Shown: positions 6,584 to 14,565, counted from the stretch's first letter. The stretch: DNA of 38,828 nucleotides from SXOA01 sp051004015 (GCA_051004015.1 JBPCKT010000129.1:1-38828), one strand, 5' to 3'. The notes: generated by a model from the sequence alone, not told the origin. Program-made: numbers and translations.

Positions 6584-8106
6584 GTCCGAATTCCCAGCAC
6601 GGAACTCAGGGCATATGTCGCCAGCGTAATCAGGCCGATTCCCGCCAGGTCCAGCCACAGGCCGGCCTTCATCATCTGCCGAATGCCGATGCGGCCGGTG
6701 CCGAAGACGATGGCGTTGGGGGGCGTGGCGACTGGCAGCATGAACCCGCAACTGGCGGCGAGAATGGCGGGGACGCAGAGCAGCAGGGGGTCGAGCTTGA
6801 GCCCCACGGCGACCTGATAGAGCACCGGCAGCAGCGCGGTGGCCGTGGCCAGGTTGCTGGCGAGCTCCGAGAAGAATATTACTCCGGCCACGACGAGCAG
6901 TATGAGGAGTGGCGTCGGAAGCACGCCGAGCTGCGAGACATTCGCCCCAATCCAGTCCGCCAGCTTTGTCTCCTCCATCGCTTTGGAAAGGCTCAGGCCG
7001 CCGCCGAACAGCAGCAGCACTCCCCACGGCAGCCGGGCCGCGGATTTCCAGTCCATCGCAAAGATGCCGCGGCTGAAATTCACGGGCAGCAGGAAGAGAA
7101 GCACCGCGGCGGTCATGGCGATGACGGAGTCGTCGATGGAGTTGATGACCGGCAGATTCGTCGTGAGCCAGGTCCACTGGGTCAGGCCGTCGCGGGAAAT
7201 CCAGGCGAGGGCAGTAATGAGAAAGACGACTGCCACCGTCCATTCGCCACGCGATACCGGCCCCAGGCTGGCGAGCTCGCTCCGAATCAATTCCCGCCCG
7301 CCGGGAATCTCTTTCAGCGACACCGGGAAGAGGATTCTGGTCAGCAGCAGCCAGCAGATCAGCATGAACACGACAACGACAGGAATAGCGAACAGCATCC
7401 ACTGCCCAAAGCCGACGATAAGGCCCTTTTCCTCCAGGAAGGCGCGAAAGAACACATTTGGCGGCGTGCCGATGAGCGTCCCCATGCCGCCGAGGCTCGC
7501 TGCATAGGCGATCGAGATGAGCAGGGCGGTGGCAAAGTTCGCCGAGTCCTTGGGGGAGCCTCCCGCCATTCGTTTCTCAGCGAGTTGCACGACGCTGATG
7601 CCAATGGGGAGCATCATCACCGCCGTGGCCGTGTTGCTGATCCAAAGACTGATTCCCGCTGTCGCCAGCATGAACCCGCCAATCAACCACGCCGGCCGCG
7701 TTCCCGCCGCCAAAAGCGTGAGCAGCGCCAGCCGCCGGTGCAGCCCCCACTTCTCCACTGCCAGCGCCAGAATGAAGCCGCCGAGATAGAGGAAGATGCT
7801 TTTGTCGGCGAAGGGGGTCGCCGCCACCTGAAAATTCTTCACCGCCCCGGAGAGCGGCAGCAGGACCAGCGGCAGCAGCGAAGTCGCCTCCAGCGGAATC
7901 GCCTCGCTCATCCACCACACCGCCATCAGCACCGCAATCGCCGCCGTCGCCCGCGGCGCATGGGCCAAATCCGGCGCTTGCCAAAGCAGAAGAACATAGA
8001 CAACCGCCGCCAGCAGCGGACCGGCAAATAGGCCGCCTATCGACAGAAACCGCGGCGGCGATTCCAGCGGCGAAGCCTCTGCGGTGTTGATGTCCTCCGC
8101 GGTCAT
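6580..8106 (-). CDS. DASS-family sodium/dicarboxylate or anion symporter (SLC13 type)
   Basis: The 508-residue transporter starts at an ATG at 8106 and has about a dozen hydrophobic segments. Family features include WWMSEAIPLEATSLLPLVLLP in the first third, KSIFLYLGGFILALAVEKWG, the first Ser-Asn-Thr substrate/sodium motif in LWISNTATAVMMLP, and the equivalent second repeat SCGFMLPVATPPNAIVFGTG, where SNT is replaced by VAT. Members import succinate, citrate or sulfate with sodium. The substrate cannot be read from sequence; the VAT substitution occurs in carboxylate members from memory. No operon partner is present: the gene is flanked by the convergent TIR gene and, upstream, the small DUF5670 gene about 120 bases away. 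Confidence 0.86.
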   Translation of the reverse strand: MTAEDINTAEASPLESPPRFLSIGGLFAGPLLAAVVYVLLLWQAPDLAHAPRATAAIAVLMAVWWMSEAIPLEATSLLPLVLLPLSGAVKNFQVAATPFADKSIFLYLGGFILALAVEKWGLHRRLALLTLLAAGTRPAWLIGGFMLATAGISLWISNTATAVMMLPIGISVVQLAEKRMAGGSPKDSANFATALLISIAYAASLGGMGTLIGTPPNVFFRAFLEEKGLIVGFGQWMLFAIPVVVVFMLICWLLLTRILFPVSLKEIPGGRELIRSELASLGPVSRGEWTVAVVFLITALAWISRDGLTQWTWLTTNLPVINSIDDSVIAMTAAVLLFLLPVNFSRGIFAMDWKSAARLPWGVLLLFGGGLSLSKAMEETKLADWIGANVSQLGVLPTPLLILLVVAGVIFFSELASNLATATALLPVLYQVAVGLKLDPLLLCVPAILAASCGFMLPVATPPNAIVFGTGRIGIRQMMKAGLWLDLAGIGLITLATYALSSVLGIRT

Positions 8107-8224
8107 GCCCAGAGTATAGACAGCATTCCACTTGGGTCACTACCGAACTTGCCTCCGGTAGGCCCATGATCATGCACGAGCCCGCAACTGCGCAGCCGCC
8201 CTTGCTACTCGCACGCTGACGAAA

Positions 8225-8374
8225 TTAGAGGATTGCTCGTCGTCCCTGAAGAAGCTGGACGACCAGCACCACCAGCGCGACAACCAACAGCAGATGCACT
8301 AAATTGCCCGCAACGCCGAAGCCAAGTCCCAAGGCCCACATAATGAGGAGAATCAACAAAACGGTCCATAACAT
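8225..8374 (-). CDS. Small DUF5670 / lmo0937-family membrane protein
   Basis: This 49-residue frame starts at an ATG at 8374 behind a good ribosome site (AAGGGTG) and ends at TAA 8225-8227. The protein begins MLWTVLLILLIMWALGLGFG, has a second hydrophobic helix (LVHLLLVVALVVLVVQLL), and ends QGRRAIL. The MLWT start, Gly-rich turn and LLxGRR end are hallmarks of the DUF5670 (lmo0937-like) family of tiny two-helix membrane proteins. Function is unknown; relatives are often stress-induced. Its short length makes it easy to miss. Confidence 0.82.
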   Translation of the reverse strand: MLWTVLLILLIMWALGLGFGVAGNLVHLLLVVALVVLVVQLLQGRRAIL

Positions 8375-8404
8375 GGCATTCACCCTTGAGGAGAAAAGTA
8401 CCCA

Positions 8405-8418
8405 ACCACTTTAGTGGT
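8405..8418. promoter_or_regulatory. Short palindrome upstream of the DUF5670 gene
   Basis: ACCACT-TT-AGTGGT is a perfect 6-bp inverted repeat with a 2-base spacer, about 30 bases upstream of the DUF5670 start. It could be an operator for that gene. On the plus strand it is followed by a T-run (8424-8429), so a terminator is also possible. The remaining bases up to 8669 show no gene. Confidence 0.3.
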
Positions 8419-8669
8419 CAGAATTTTTTGTTCCGACGCAATGGAGTTGAATGCACCTTTTGTGCCAATGCCTCCTAATTCGGTGGTTTTGGCCGCATCA
8501 TGCGGAATTCATCGACTTCATCAGGACAGCCAAGAATCCTCCAAGGAAGAAAATCAAGCGGTATTTACGGCATCCTGGCTTGAACGGAGCCGCTTCATGT
8601 TCTTTCGAGTCTTCGAGACTTTTTGGTTGTTCTTCCTCAACAGAGCTCCGGGCGCCCACATTCGCGCAG

Positions 8670-8847
8670 CACGCTCAAATACCTGCACGCCGGCGGCGCG
8701 CTCGTCTGGAACGCCTTACCCCGCAGCCGCGAAGTCGTCGCCTTCACCCCCGACGGCCTCTCCCACACCTTCAGCGAGAATGACGTGCTCCAGGACGAAA
8801 AAGTGCTGCCGGGATTTCGGTGCGCGGTGGCGGAATTGTTTCGCTGA
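8670..8847 (+). pseudogene. Uma2-family endonuclease, 3' fragment (copy 1)
   Basis: The frame reads STLKYLHAGGALVWNALPRS, continues REVVAFTPDGLSHTF, and ends LQDEKVLPGFRCAVAELFR before TGA. This is the conserved C-terminal third of Uma2 (DUF820) proteins, typically YL-x-AG-x-x-LVW-x-x-D-P ... LPGF...ELF. The N-terminal part with the PD-(D/E)XK catalytic residues is missing. The usual D-P after LVW is replaced. Bases 8724-8847 are repeated with 10 mismatches at 9799-9922. The two copies bracket the toxin-antitoxin block. Confidence 0.72.
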
Positions 8848-8874
8848 CTCCCCGCGACCGGGTGCTAGCGCATT

Positions 8875-9093
8875 TCAAACGCGCAACCATTGATCAATTG
8901 TGAGATCTGCCTGGCGCAGGATACGTCGAATGAGTCCTGGGTCGATCGCCCCTCGGTGTGGATTGGGGATGGTAACGCGTAACTTGGCGCGGCGCATCCA
9001 CTCGTGCTTTCCTCCGGGGAACGGCCCTTCGAAACCCAGGCCCTTCAACTTGCGCACAAGCTCACGTCTTGAGACGGGTTTGAGACTGGGCAT
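8875..9093 (-). CDS. hicA: HicA-type mRNA interferase toxin
   Basis: The 72-residue protein starts at an ATG at 9093, inside the end of hicB (32-bp overlap), implying translational coupling. It fits the HicA/YcfA dsRBD-like fold: VSRRELVRKLKGLGFE near the start, the catalytic histidine in GGKHEWM (H30), then LRVTIPNPHRGAIDPGLIRRILRQADL. Length is typical for the family (60-80). HicA cleaves mRNA and tmRNA in the cytoplasm unless bound by HicB. Antitoxin-first order matches a minority of HicAB loci. All expected residues are intact, so this is the one apparently functional toxin in the window. Confidence 0.88.
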   Translation of the reverse strand: MPSLKPVSRRELVRKLKGLGFEGPFPGGKHEWMRRAKLRVTIPNPHRGAIDPGLIRRILRQADLTIDQWLRV

Positions 9094-9373
9094 GCCCAGA
9101 CCTCCTTGGCGCCGCGGTAATTGCCAGACGACAGCCGTTGACGACCGGCGGGTCCTCCCCGCTTCGCAGGCCGGACATCAGCCAGACCTCAATGGCATCC
9201 ACGAGATTCTCACGCGCCTCCTCAAAGCTGGCTGCCTGGGTCACGCACCCAGGCAAATCGGGAGCCTCAGCCACAATCACATCGAGCTGCTCTCCCTTTT
9301 CATAGACGGCATTCTTGAGAATCTCCGCCATGTAAACCGAGAGACTTCCGCGGCGGGGAGATTTTTTAGCCAT
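9062..9373 (-). CDS. hicB: HicB-type antitoxin
   Basis: This 103-residue protein starts at an ATG at 9373, with an internal ATG at 9331 (MAEILKNAVY) as a plausible alternative. The HicB core shows AEAPDLPGCVTQAASFEEAREN followed by LVDAIEVWL, the partially degraded RNase H-like fold that blocks HicA. No separate ribbon-helix-helix DNA-binding domain is visible. The C-terminal tail NGCRLAITAAPRRSGHAQSQ is encoded in the overlap with hicA. The start overlaps the end of the preceding antitoxin-like gene by 8 bases, so the four frames from the PIN remnant to hicA form one transcription unit. Confidence 0.86.
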   Translation of the reverse strand: MAKKSPRRGSLSVYMAEILKNAVYEKGEQLDVIVAEAPDLPGCVTQAASFEEARENLVDAIEVWLMSGLRSGEDPPVVNGCRLAITAAPRRSGHAQSQTRLKT

Positions 9374-9581
9374 TAAACGGTCCTCGTCGAGCTATTGTCT
9401 TTAAGAAGCCATCCAGGTCGTTCCGCCTGGGGAGACGTTTAGAAAGAGTCACGTAGGTGCGCCCGTCAGCAGCCTCGCGCTGCCGAGCATCAGCAAGGAT
9501 TTTGGAAACATCGTTGCCAAATTGAGCCGCTAGTTCGCGCCGGATGGCACGAATTTCGTCGGTGATCGAATCGTTGGTCAT
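9366..9581 (-). CDS. Putative small antitoxin-like partner of a PIN-domain protein
   Basis: The 71-residue protein starts at an ATG at 9581, one base after the TGA of the PIN remnant, with GGAG in the end of that gene as ribosome site. Its sequence MTNDSITDEIRAIRRELAAQ, then FGNDVSKILADARQREAADG, matches short acidic proteins that follow one group of PIN-domain genes (from memory). They are presumed antitoxins or regulators. It seems intact although its toxin partner is truncated. It overlaps hicB by 8 bases. Function is inferred from gene order only. Confidence 0.6.
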   Translation of the reverse strand: MTNDSITDEIRAIRRELAAQFGNDVSKILADARQREAADGRTYVTLSKRLPRRNDLDGFLKTIARRGPFNG

Positions 9582-9582
9582 C

Positions 9583-9783
9583 TCAGACCTCCAGTAATTC
9601 ATCAGGAGTGCAAATAATGGGCGGATCGTATCCCGCGCGCCGGCAGATTGACTCAATCGCGGTGCGGGTCGTGGGATTGGCAATGTGCTTGAAATTCCAC
9701 GTCACCAGATATTCTATTCCGTGGACGGTCGCCAGGGAAATGTGAGCCGCATCTCGCGGTTCCGTTTTCGGAATCGCATTCCC
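9583..9783 (-). pseudogene. PIN-domain (VapC-like) toxin, C-terminal fragment
   Basis: The readable part runs from IPKTEPRDAAHISLATVHG through IEYLVTWNFKHIANPTTRTA to RAGYDPPIICTPDELLEV and a TGA. This is the C-terminal half of a PIN-domain group with D-A-x-H-I-A-x-A-x-x-x-x-x-x-Y-L-x-TWN-x-x-HI and a PPIICTP-x-E-L end. The N-terminal half with the first catalytic Asp is missing. At about 9785-9799 the sequence switches to the Uma2 repeat in the opposite sense, a recombination junction. The frame stays open to a start at 9843, but that extension is antisense Uma2 sequence. Confidence 0.72.
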
Positions 9784-9798
9784 GTTTAGGCAGCAGCC

Positions 9799-9922
9799 CA
9801 GCCGCGAAGTCGTCGCCTTCAACCCTGACGGCCTCTCCCGCACCTTCAGCGAGAGCGACGTGCTGCAGGACGAGAAAGTGCTGCCGGGATTGCGGTGCGC
9901 GGTGGCGGAGTTGTTTCGCTAA
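9799..9922 (+). pseudogene. Uma2-family endonuclease, 3' fragment (copy 2)
   Basis: This 124-bp copy matches 8724-8847 except for 10 substitutions. It encodes SREVVAFNPDGLSRTF, then LQDEKVLPGLRCAVAELFR and TAA. The frame has no substitution-created stop in the shared portion, but everything upstream of it is PIN-gene sequence on the other strand. It is therefore a broken piece rather than a gene. Confidence 0.72.
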
Positions 9923-9933
9923 AGATCGCAATC

Positions 9934-11664
9934 CTAGCGAGTCAGCGACTCCAGGCTCCAGTCGAATGCACTGCCCCTTGGAAAATCTCTGACACTGGAG
10001 AAATTCCCGCCGTTGTCCTTGCCGCCTCTCCCCACGCTGTAGAGCATGAAGCCAGAATCAGTCAGTCGATAAACTGGCAGCTTGTCGGTATACAGGTCGC
10101 ACGGAACCTGCTTCAAATACTTGGGGGCCAGGTCGGTAAGCTTGTCCGGGTATCTTCCTTGTTCGGCGCGATATGCCCGGATTGCCAGGTCCGTAATCAG
10201 AAGCCGAGAGCAGCAGCAAGTCCGTTCTCGTGATACTTGATAGAGAACGGCGAGGGGGTCCGATCGGCTGGATAGGTCTTCCGGCCGTCCTATCAAAATC
10301 TCGTAGAGACCAAACTCCCAGCGGTCGTTGAGGTGCATCCACAAGTCCTGCCTGCCGAGGGCCACTTCCGAGGTTTCACGCTCCTCCTCGATCCGTTCGA
10401 GTTCACTTGCCACCTCTAATGCCTTAGACGAGGAGAGCTTGCTTCTGATAGGAACCAGGCACCAATGTCCCTGCTGTTCGATGGTCAATCCGACCAGGCT
10501 GTGGGCACCGAGGCCATCCTGCCCGAGCATCGCGCCGATGCAAATAATGTCAGTCCCATTGTTCGCTGCCAGGTCCGCGCTGCTCAGCCCACTCGTACTC
10601 GCCTGCGCGGCAAGGTTCCGGCCAACGAGGCGAAGATCGTGTAGCCCCGCAATCAGGTTGGCTTCATAGTTCCTCCTTTCGCGAAGGCCTGCGGTCCATG
10701 GAACGACCACAAAGCAGGGTTTCTTGACAAGTTCAGCAACTTCGAGGCTCGCCGCATCCGCTTGTCGCGGTGACAGAGCTGCAATCCCTTGGCAACGACT
10801 CAGGACGTCTGGAAAGGAATTCTCGCCCGAACGACTTGGCTCTGGGGGGACTGGAAACGAAAACATTTGAACGTAGAGCCAGACTGTAGTCGCACTCCAC
10901 GTCAACACGACGGCCCCGGCCAGAGCCTTACGAATCTTCGTCGCGAGCGAAACGACTTGTACGCGCCTGAGCCAGCGCTGAGCCCAAAAGGCTAGCGCAA
11001 GAAAGAATGAAAAGTAGACGAGCAAGGTTGTCACCGGCAGTGGACCACCAGGCACATATCCGCGGAGATACTCAAGGAGAATGGAGATCGGGTAGGTCGG
11101 ACCGGGTGTCACAAAGAATCGAGAGGCGGCGACGGCAACCACGCCAAATGAGAGCATGATACCTGCCGAAATCAGTCGTTTGGGCCCCGCGAGCACACGA
11201 GCTATCAAAAGCGTCGCTACCACACAGACGACAGCCGTGAACAGCAGCCCCACCCACGACAACCACACCTCCTCAGCCAGTATCGTGCGTACACACCACG
11301 CGCCCACACCAATGACTGCAGTCAGTCCTAGAAGGTCGCGGATTTGGAATTGACGACTGACTTTGGTTGCCTTTTCGACCGGGGGAATCCCTTCAGACTC
11401 AGTCTTTGTCCGCCATTCCTGCCAAATCGTGAGCAGTTCTTGGAATCCGGCGATTCCTACAAAGAGAAGCGAAGTAATCGCAAAGAACACGAGCGGCTCA
11501 TAAGCACGGATCGGAACCAGCAGGACGAGCGCGGAACAAACAGCCGCCGACCGCAATAGCCAGTTGAGCTTTCCAAACGCCAGCCAATAACCAAGCAGGC
11601 AATAGGCAGCCGTTACCGAGGCAAATGTGGTGTAGAGCGCGAACGTGGGAAAGAGGGCGGCCAT
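9934..11664 (-). CDS. Large hypothetical membrane protein with a pseudopilin-like C-terminal region
   Basis: The 576-residue protein starts at an ATG at 11664. The first half contains about seven hydrophobic helices up to residue about 265, with a polar cytoplasmic-looking loop at about 80-105. The second half (about 275-576) is soluble and ends with AIRAYRAEQGRYPDKLTDLA, then PVYRLTDSGFMLYSVGRGGKDNGG. That end recalls the region in type II secretion pseudopilin-like proteins of planctomycetes, where a Y-P-x-x-L-x-x-L-x-P pattern precedes the structural Ca/Gly turn. I do not recognise a named family. The gene is alone: the nearest neighbour downstream is the Uma2 fragment, on the opposite strand. 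Confidence 0.75.
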   Translation of the reverse strand: MAALFPTFALYTTFASVTAAYCLLGYWLAFGKLNWLLRSAAVCSALVLLVPIRAYEPLVFFAITSLLFVGIAGFQELLTIWQEWRTKTESEGIPPVEKATKVSRQFQIRDLLGLTAVIGVGAWCVRTILAEEVWLSWVGLLFTAVVCVVATLLIARVLAGPKRLISAGIMLSFGVVAVAASRFFVTPGPTYPISILLEYLRGYVPGGPLPVTTLLVYFSFFLALAFWAQRWLRRVQVVSLATKIRKALAGAVVLTWSATTVWLYVQMFSFPVPPEPSRSGENSFPDVLSRCQGIAALSPRQADAASLEVAELVKKPCFVVVPWTAGLRERRNYEANLIAGLHDLRLVGRNLAAQASTSGLSSADLAANNGTDIICIGAMLGQDGLGAHSLVGLTIEQQGHWCLVPIRSKLSSSKALEVASELERIEEERETSEVALGRQDLWMHLNDRWEFGLYEILIGRPEDLSSRSDPLAVLYQVSRERTCCCSRLLITDLAIRAYRAEQGRYPDKLTDLAPKYLKQVPCDLYTDKLPVYRLTDSGFMLYSVGRGGKDNGGNFSSVRDFPRGSAFDWSLESLTR

Positions 11665-11692
11665 GTACCCGCATTGTAGCTCACCGTCGCAA

Positions 11693-12610
11693 TCACTTCT
11701 TCTTCCACTCCACCCCCGACAAGCTCGCCAGGGCCAGCAGCAGGGCGTGCGTGCCGCTTCGGCCGTGGCCTTGGGCCGCGAGGGCGATGTAGAGCTGGCG
11801 GGCGAGGGCGATGCCGGGGAGGGCGAGGTTCATGCGTTTGGCCTCATCCAGCACGATCCCCATGTCCTTGATGAAATGCTCCACGAAGAAGCCGGGGTCA
11901 AAATTGCCGGCGATGATGCGGGGGCCGAGGTTGGAGAGGGACCAGCTGCCGGCGGCTCCGGGGGCGACCGATTGCAGCACGGTGGGGAGGTCGAGGCCGG
12001 CTTTGTAGGCATAGAGCAGGGCCTCGCAGACGCCGACCATGTTGCTGGCGATGAGCGTCTGATTGACCGCCTTGGTGTGCTGTCCGGAGCCGGGGCCACC
12101 TTGGTGGATGATGGTCTTGCCCATCGCTTCCCAGCAGGGCTGCAGGGCCTCGACCACTTCTTTGTCGCCGCCGATCATGATCGAGAGGCGGGCTTCCTTC
12201 GCCCCGACATCGCCGCCGGAAACCGGGGCGTCCACTGCATGTATGCCCTTGGCCTTTGCCGCTTCGTAGATCTCCACTGCCAGCGAAGGCTCGCTGGTGG
12301 TCATGTCGACGAGGACGCTGCCGGCTTTAGCGCCGGTCAGTGCGCCGTCAGTTCCCAGAAAGACTTCCCGCACGTCCTTGGGAAAGCCGACGATGGCGAA
12401 GACGACGTCGCTCTTCTGGGCGACTTCCTGGGGAGTCGCGCCCCAGGCGGCTCCCTTGTCGAGCAGCGGCTGGGCCTTGGCTTTGGTGCGGCTGTAGACG
12501 GTGGCGGCAAAGCCCTTGGCCATCAGGTGGCCGGCCATGCTGTGACCCATAACGCCGGTACCGATCCAGCCGATGCGAGTTGTGCCGGGCGAGATTTTTG
12601 GAATGCTCAT
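11693..12610 (-). CDS. NAD(P)-dependent beta-hydroxyacid dehydrogenase (3-hydroxyisobutyrate / tartronate semialdehyde type)
   Basis: The 305-residue enzyme starts at an ATG at 12610 (MSIPKISPG). The open frame extends further upstream only through a repeat (12622-12646), so that extension is rejected. The Rossmann start is IGWIGTGVMGHSMAGHLMAKG (GxGxMG), followed by VYSRTKAKA. The substrate loop is DAPVSGGDVGAKEARLSIMIGG. The catalytic lysine lies in GSGQHTKAVNQTLIASN. These are diagnostic for the family oxidising 3-hydroxyisobutyrate, reducing tartronate semialdehyde, or GLYR1-like relatives. Substrate is not decidable. No glyoxylate or valine pathway gene is adjacent. The next gene is the membrane protein 28 bases downstream. 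Confidence 0.87.
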   Translation of the reverse strand: MSIPKISPGTTRIGWIGTGVMGHSMAGHLMAKGFAATVYSRTKAKAQPLLDKGAAWGATPQEVAQKSDVVFAIVGFPKDVREVFLGTDGALTGAKAGSVLVDMTTSEPSLAVEIYEAAKAKGIHAVDAPVSGGDVGAKEARLSIMIGGDKEVVEALQPCWEAMGKTIIHQGGPGSGQHTKAVNQTLIASNMVGVCEALLYAYKAGLDLPTVLQSVAPGAAGSWSLSNLGPRIIAGNFDPGFFVEHFIKDMGIVLDEAKRMNLALPGIALARQLYIALAAQGHGRSGTHALLLALASLSGVEWKKK

Positions 12611-12621
12611 GATGTGGAACG

Positions 12622-12646
12622 CAGATTTGAAATCTGAGATTTGAAA
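12622..12646. repeat. Short palindromic repeat (AGATTTGAAATCT type)
   Basis: AGATTT-G-AAATCT (12623-12635) is a perfect inverted repeat, followed by a further GAGATTTGAAA unit. It lies between two co-directional minus-strand genes. Its conceptual translation creates a false N-terminal extension of the dehydrogenase. Confidence 0.6.
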
Positions 12647-12676
12647 CGGGAAGAGAGCCAAAACAAGTGGCAGCGA

Positions 12677-13297
12677 CTACCAGCGATCAATCGGCCGGTT
12701 GAAAACTTCGTTCAAGATGATCGCGCTGCGGATGTTCTCCGGCGATTGCAGCATGTGGGCGATGCCGAGGACCGTGGCCTGGGTCACCGTCGCGGCGACG
12801 GCGTTGGAGTCCTGGCGGGAAACATCAGGGGTGGCTTCCGTGGTCTTGCGAAGACGGCCCACCTGATGGTCGAACGTCTGATGCAGCCGGGCGTCCATTT
12901 CGTCGTCGGCAACATCCACACGGGCCGATAGATGAGCCGTGTGCTGGGAAATCTGCTCCGCGCCCCGGAGATGGGCCGCCACGGAGGCGGCCACTCGGTC
13001 GGAGTCTTCCGCCAGCTCCGCAGCCACAACGGTCTGCGACATTGACGGCGAACTATACGCCTGCTGCTGGGAAAGAGATTGCGGGGCGGAGGTCATTCTC
13101 GGCGGCGGGGGGCGGGACTGACCGTACGCGGGCGGCGGCTGCTGGGGGGAATAGGCGACGGGAATTTGCTGCTGCTGTTGCGGCTGCGGCATTTGCTGGC
13201 CGCGGGCCCGGGCCTCGGCCTGCGCTCGCATTTGAGCTTCCACTTGGGCACGCCGCGCTGCCGCTCGACGGAGAAATTCTTCGACTTCGTTGTTCAT
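12677..13297 (-). CDS. Hypothetical protein of the floA operon with a Gln/Pro-rich linker
   Basis: The 206-residue protein starts at an ATG at 13297, 6 bases after the floA stop, so it is co-transcribed with floA. An N-terminal charged helix (EEFLRRAAARRAQVEAQMRA) is followed by a low-complexity linker (about 34-85, rich in Q and P with runs such as QPQQQQQ). A second helical domain (about 88-206) ends SPENIRSAIILNEVFNRPIDRW. No membrane segment or signal peptide is seen. I recall similar proteins beside floA in planctomycetes. A role in assembling FloA membrane domains is inference from position only. Confidence 0.75.
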   Translation of the reverse strand: MNNEVEEFLRRAAARRAQVEAQMRAQAEARARGQQMPQPQQQQQIPVAYSPQQPPPAYGQSRPPPPRMTSAPQSLSQQQAYSSPSMSQTVVAAELAEDSDRVAASVAAHLRGAEQISQHTAHLSARVDVADDEMDARLHQTFDHQVGRLRKTTEATPDVSRQDSNAVAATVTQATVLGIAHMLQSPENIRSAIILNEVFNRPIDRW

Positions 13298-13303
13298 GGC
13301 TAG

Positions 13304-14359
13304 TTACGCCTTGAGCTGAGCCGTTCCCGCGCTGGAGGCGGCAATCGACCGCCGCATGTCGGTGTCGGCCTGCACGTTTCGCATCTTGTAATAGTCCATG
13401 ATACCCAGCTTGCCGGAGTGGAAGGCCTCGGCCATCGCCCTGGGAACCTCGGCTTCGGCATCGACCAGGAGAGCCTTACTCTCTTCGATCTTGGCGGTCT
13501 GCTCCTGCTCGGCGGCAACCGCCATGGACCGGCGGCCTTCCGCGCGGGCACGGGCCACGCGAGTATCCGCTTCGGCCTGGTCCGCCCGCAGGCGAGCGCC
13601 GACGTTTTCACCCACGTCGATGTCGGCGATGTCAATCGAGACAATCTCAAACGCGGTCTGCGAGTCCAGCCGGCGAGCCAGCACGGCTTTGCTGATTCGG
13701 TCGGGATTCTCCAGCACCTCCATGTGATCGTCCGAAGTGCCGATAGCGCTCACAATCCCTTCCCCAACGCGGGCAATAATCGTTTCCTCTCCAGCGCCGC
13801 CGATGAGCTGCTGCAAGTTCGCCCGGACCGTCACGCGGGCCTTCACCTTAAGCTGAATGCCGTTGCGAGCAACAGCGTCGAGTGTGTCCTTGCCTGCGCC
13901 CTTGGGAGGGCAGTCGATGACCTTGGGATAGACGCTGGTCTGTACGGCCTCCAGAATATTCCGTCCGGCCAGGTCAATGGCGGTCGCTTCGCGGAACGAG
14001 AGCTTAATTGTCTTGGCCTTGTTGGCGATAATCAGAGAGCGAATGACGAGCGGCACATTGCCGCCGGCCAGGTAGTGGGCTTCCAGGGACTTGCTCGTCA
14101 GATCCGGATCCGTAAGCCCCGCCTGCACGGACATGATCTTGGTCTTCACGATGACGTCCTTGTTCACTTTGCGGAACGTCATGCCAATGAGGTCGAAGAT
14201 CGTGATTCCCGCTCCGGTCAGGAACGACTGAATCCAGAGCCGGAAGTAATTGGCCAGGACGGCGGCGATAATCAGGAAGATGATCAGGCCGACGCCGAAG
14301 ACGACAAGCGTGATGATGAACAGAGGGCTGGGGCCGTCTTGAGCCAGAAGTCCGTGCAT
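13304..14359 (-). CDS. floA: Flotillin-like protein FloA
   Basis: The 351-residue protein starts at the ATG at 14359 (MHGLLAQDG) with AAGGGA upstream; a longer open frame upstream is not supported. An N-terminal membrane-embedded segment (about residues 13-55) is followed by the SPFH/band 7-like domain (FRKVNKDVIVKTKIMSVQAG to RVGEGIVSAIG). Then comes the FloA-specific tail with IVSIDIADIDVGENVGARLR and an Ala/Glu-rich coiled-coil region (RADQAEADTRVARARAEG). The length matches FloA (about 330). It organises functional membrane microdomains. It is divergent from rpmF over a 206-base intergenic region and cotranscribed with the downstream Gln/Pro-rich protein. Confidence 0.93.
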   Translation of the reverse strand: MHGLLAQDGPSPLFIITLVVFGVGLIIFLIIAAVLANYFRLWIQSFLTGAGITIFDLIGMTFRKVNKDVIVKTKIMSVQAGLTDPDLTSKSLEAHYLAGGNVPLVIRSLIIANKAKTIKLSFREATAIDLAGRNILEAVQTSVYPKVIDCPPKGAGKDTLDAVARNGIQLKVKARVTVRANLQQLIGGAGEETIIARVGEGIVSAIGTSDDHMEVLENPDRISKAVLARRLDSQTAFEIVSIDIADIDVGENVGARLRADQAEADTRVARARAEGRRSMAVAAEQEQTAKIEESKALLVDAEAEVPRAMAEAFHSGKLGIMDYYKMRNVQADTDMRRSIAASSAGTAQLKA

Positions 14360-14476
14360 GGCAGTCCCTTTTGTCCGGGCGGGTCGGAGTGGCAAAATTG
14401 CGGAATCAGCCGGAGAAGTACCCCCGTTAGTATCGCAGGCCGGGGCAAATGTCAATCACCAGCGGCACAGCCTTCC

Positions 14477-14505
14477 TTGACAGGTTTTTCCCTGACTTTT
14501 AGGAT
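14477..14505 (+). promoter_or_regulatory. Sigma70-type promoter for rpmF-fabD-fabG
   Basis: A perfect -35 TTGACA (14477-14482) is followed after exactly 17 bases by TAGGAT (14500-14505), which keeps the TA..AT pattern of the -10 box. It is about 60 bases upstream of the rpmF start and on the correct strand. A GGGCC-AGT-GGCCC hairpin (14536-14548) lies in the resulting leader. Confidence 0.55.
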
Positions 14506-14565
14506 GATGCGTTTCCCCAAGACAGTTTCCGGTTTGGGCCAGTGGCCCTAGCAAGTGAGTTCGCC

